This document shows, in pieces, positions 61,883 through 64,000 of a stretch of DNA of 64,000 nt. The stretch comes from Hesseltinella vesiculosa (taxonomy: Eukaryota > Mucoromycota > Mucoromycetes > Mucorales > Cunninghamellaceae): NCBI GenBank assembly GCA_002104935.1, contig MCGT01000058.1:16840-80839 (forward strand). The letters run 5' to 3'. Every line of letters begins with the position of its first letter. The stretch's first letter is position 1. The notes beneath the pieces are model-generated. The model saw nothing but the letters and a program-made list of their open reading frames with translations, searched no databases and was not told the DNA's origin. The position numbers were made by a program, and so were the translations under genes.

Positions 61883-63964
61883 TCAATGGTTCATTGACTT
61901 GGTGAAAACTTCGGGACGAGGTTGCTTCTCTTGTTCCAAATATCCCAGGTGCAGAATGTTTTTGGCTGCCGACTTGTCCCGGTTCCAATGGCGTTGGCAA
62001 ATGTAGCATGTCTTTACAGACCAGAGGGAAACCGCGGAATCGGTCAAAGGGTCAAGAACTCGCGCAAGCGACAGAGATTGCGTGTGGCAGGCACAGCATA
62101 CCTAAAACCAAGACACTTGTTATGAGCAGCTATTCTTCCCGCCACCCCAGTTCTGTCTTACTTGACTTGTAAAGCTTTCATTGACCACGCAGACAAGCAG
62201 CCGTCCTTCCAACTCGGCTTGCTTGAGTTTTGGCATAATTGACATGCGCGTTTTTTTCCCCTTCAGTGTGAAGCCGAACACACCAGAGCCCATCATGACC
62301 AGGGGTATTCTTGAAAAGGGTATTTTTTTACTGAATAAAAAAATAAAGATTGACGTCAATCTCCGTTATCCCCCCCCCTCTCTCTTTTTTACCATTCATA
62401 CTTACAGTACGTCATGTTCTTTATATTTTTTGCCACCAAACGCAAAGATGCTCACCATCTCATCCAGGACTTTTTGCTTAGAGACATAGGCCAAAAAGCG
62501 CGCATTGGTAAAGGATGAGCCATAAAATTGGTAAAGCACAGGCAGGGTCTCGCACAGCGACCGGCAATACGATGTCCATCTGGTCGATGACACCGTTTTT
62601 TTCGTTGGCAGGCTATTGAGTGCAATGTTCATCCCAGACTCGGTGGTTGACAGCTGGCGGTGGTATCGACGTTTTTTATACCCGGATTTGGCGTAAAATT
62701 CGTTGTTTGTGAATCGAAGGCAATTTTTTTCGGAATCCACTGCTGTGAAGGGCACCGTGTGCCCTGGGTCAACACCATAGGACCAAAATTCCACCATGTC
62801 GTTGTCATCCAAGTCACTCATGACGAGATCAGGCAGGCGTTCTCGGCTTTTCCGTTCGCACAGGAATTCCAGGGTATGGCCATCGGTTCGTACAAGGTTC
62901 CTGAATGCTATTTTGTTCCCTTCAGGGGGCACATCCACATCATACGATCCCAGAGATTCTCGGCTAGGGAAACAAAAAGATTACCACGATGCCCGCTTTT
63001 TTTTTTTTTTCTATTCACCTGCCCAAGCTTACCACTGCTCCAGTCGGACCTTTTTGAAATCCAACGAAGTCCAAAATACCAGGAACTTCTTCTTGATCTT
63101 TTGATAGTCAGAAAGAACCGGCTGTCTGGGTCGTCCTCGTCTGGATGGTTCGTCGTTAGGGCCGTCCATTGCCACAGGATTGCCGACGAACAAATAATCT
63201 TCGTATCGAGGTTGTGCACCTGCTTGGTCGAAAATCCGGGCCAGACACTGGGCATCCAGAGTCACAAACTTGCGCGTGAATCGAAGAGCAGGCAGCAGGG
63301 TATACATTTTTGTGGCATGCATTGTTGAGGCTGTTGTCGTTCTGAAGCATACTGACGTGTCGATCATATACCGTCCATTCAGGAATTGGCGTGACAACGA
63401 GAGTTGTTCACGGGTTCTTGTTACCAATGTTGTCATTCCACTGCGAAGATAATCGCCAAGCTTTGGGCCAAATCTGACAGACATCGTCGGATGGTTGACC
63501 ATTTTGTAAAACGCACGGACAAGGCGGTTTTGTTGCCGGCGCCCAGATCATTGAATTGTTCCAAACGCGTAAGCAGCTCCCAGCAGCTCTTGTTGTCAGC
63601 ATAGTCGACGATTGTTTCTTCGCTCACTACACCAGTGGCTGCATTATTGTAGGCTTCCATTTCAGCTATTTTTATTTTTTGGAGGAGGAAGAGATGAGTC
63701 ATATTTCCTTTGACACAATTGAGCCTCTTTTTTACGCCCTTACCAAGGAATCCATACACGACGGCAAGTATAAGTTAAACTTGGCTGTTAGATTTTCCAA
63801 ATTCACAGGCGTCGGCCCTAGGGTCACATTGGAAATCACTGACGCCACAGCATCTTGCCAGGAAGCATGTGCATACGTAGGAGTTGCTGGTTCGCTGTCA
63901 GTCCCGCAGAGAGTGTCGTAGGCAAATGACACCAATTTCTTCAATGATTTTTTAGTTGGCTTTC
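61883..63964 (-). CDS. Fanzor: eukaryotic TnpB-like RNA-guided nuclease (5' end beyond window)
   Basis: Six exons fit on the minus strand: 63964-63758, 63665-63517, 63460-63033, 62963-62406, 62330-62162 and 62101-61883. This gives about 576 residues here, and the 5' part lies outside the window. The C-terminal half has the split RuvC active site: Asp in FWSYGVDPGHTVPF (codon 62768-62770), Glu in LLVCVVNESFTSQV (codon 62177-62179) and Asp in HWNRDKSAAKNILHLG (codon 61976-61978). Between the last two lies a zinc ribbon, VCCACH...CYIC. The 60-nt intron 62102-62161 must be removed to join FTSQ to VCCAC. The Glu-x2-x-TS-x-x-C...C and NRDxxAAxN patterns are the signature of TnpB/Fanzor. N-terminal exon joins (63758/63665 and 63517/63460) are less certain. 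Fanzors are RNA-guided DNA endonucleases of mobile origin; activity here is inferred from intact residues. Confidence 0.85.
62347..62362. promoter_or_regulatory. Perfect 16-bp palindrome with a CRE/ATF core in a Fanzor intron
   Basis: AGATTGACGTCAATCT reads the same on both strands and contains TGACGTCA, the bZIP (CREB/ATF) full site. It lies in the intron 62331-62405 of the Fanzor gene, between donor and acceptor. Regulatory use is inference. Confidence 0.4.
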
Positions 63965-64000
63965 CTGTTAAGAGGCAAAGAGGGAGTTGTTTAGTTCCTG

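Overview
This is a compact eukaryotic (fungal) window. Most genes are split by GT-AG introns of about 45-110 nt, usually with a T-rich stretch before the acceptor. Coding exons are GC-balanced, and poly-T/poly-A runs of 10-20 nt are very common in introns, UTRs and spacers. The gene content fits an early-diverging filamentous fungus, most likely Mucoromycota/Mucorales: tandem DUF8032-like repeats, a fungal BIR protein of the Bir1 type, PRR1-like kinase, Ubp15/USP7, an ANP1/MNN9-type glycosyltransferase and an intron-bearing Fanzor. The species cannot be named from the sequence alone. I found no rRNA, tRNA or CRISPR.

Layout. 0.2-1.4 kb (+): secreted LysM protein. 1.43-3.92 kb: a TA-flanked Tc1/mariner-like DDE element with one nonsense codon, and a probable solo LTR nested inside it; it fills the gap between the LysM stop and the next gene. 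4.0-6.5 kb (+): SLC35-type transporter and a secreted protein of unknown function. 7.1-12.3 kb (+): a BIR-domain (survivin/Bir1-like) gene and a tandem paralogue that has lost the BIR repeats. 12.7-14.7 kb (+): flavin monooxygenase. 14.9-15.8 kb (-): mitochondrial uS15. 16.0-20.2 kb (+): exopolyphosphatase and COG6. 20.5-26.4 kb (-): Ser/Thr kinase, membrane RING-H2 protein, YeiH-like transporter. 27.3-31.6 kb (+): GATA factor and MPP10. 32.2-33.1 kb (-): unknown disordered protein. 34.2-42.4 kb (+): USP7/Ubp15 and asparagine synthetase. 43.0-56.1 kb (-): a run of seven genes, namely a coiled-coil protein, methyltransferase, GT62 mannosyltransferase, PEX16, PRELI/Ups protein, a degenerate acyl-CoA-synthetase-like protein and a tandem DUF8032 protein. 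58.1-61.3 kb (+): SP-RING (SUMO ligase-like) protein and proteasome alpha-2. 61.9-64.0 kb (-): a Fanzor gene running off the right edge.

Most genes are unrelated housekeeping functions (vesicle tethering, peroxisome biogenesis, ribosome assembly, ubiquitin/SUMO, proteasome, mitochondrial lipid transfer), so no pathway cluster is claimed. The most interesting items are: the Fanzor, a eukaryotic RNA-guided nuclease of the TnpB lineage, with all three RuvC acidic residues and its zinc ribbon preserved across spliced exons; the BIR gene/BIR-less paralogue pair with shared intron positions; the acyl-CoA-synthetase-like gene that is intact as a spliced reading frame but lacks adenylation motifs; microexons of 10, 17 and 21 nt; and the nested transposon at 1.4-3.9 kb. 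All gene models were spliced by eye from reading-frame continuity and splice consensus; coordinates of internal exon borders may be off by a base or two.
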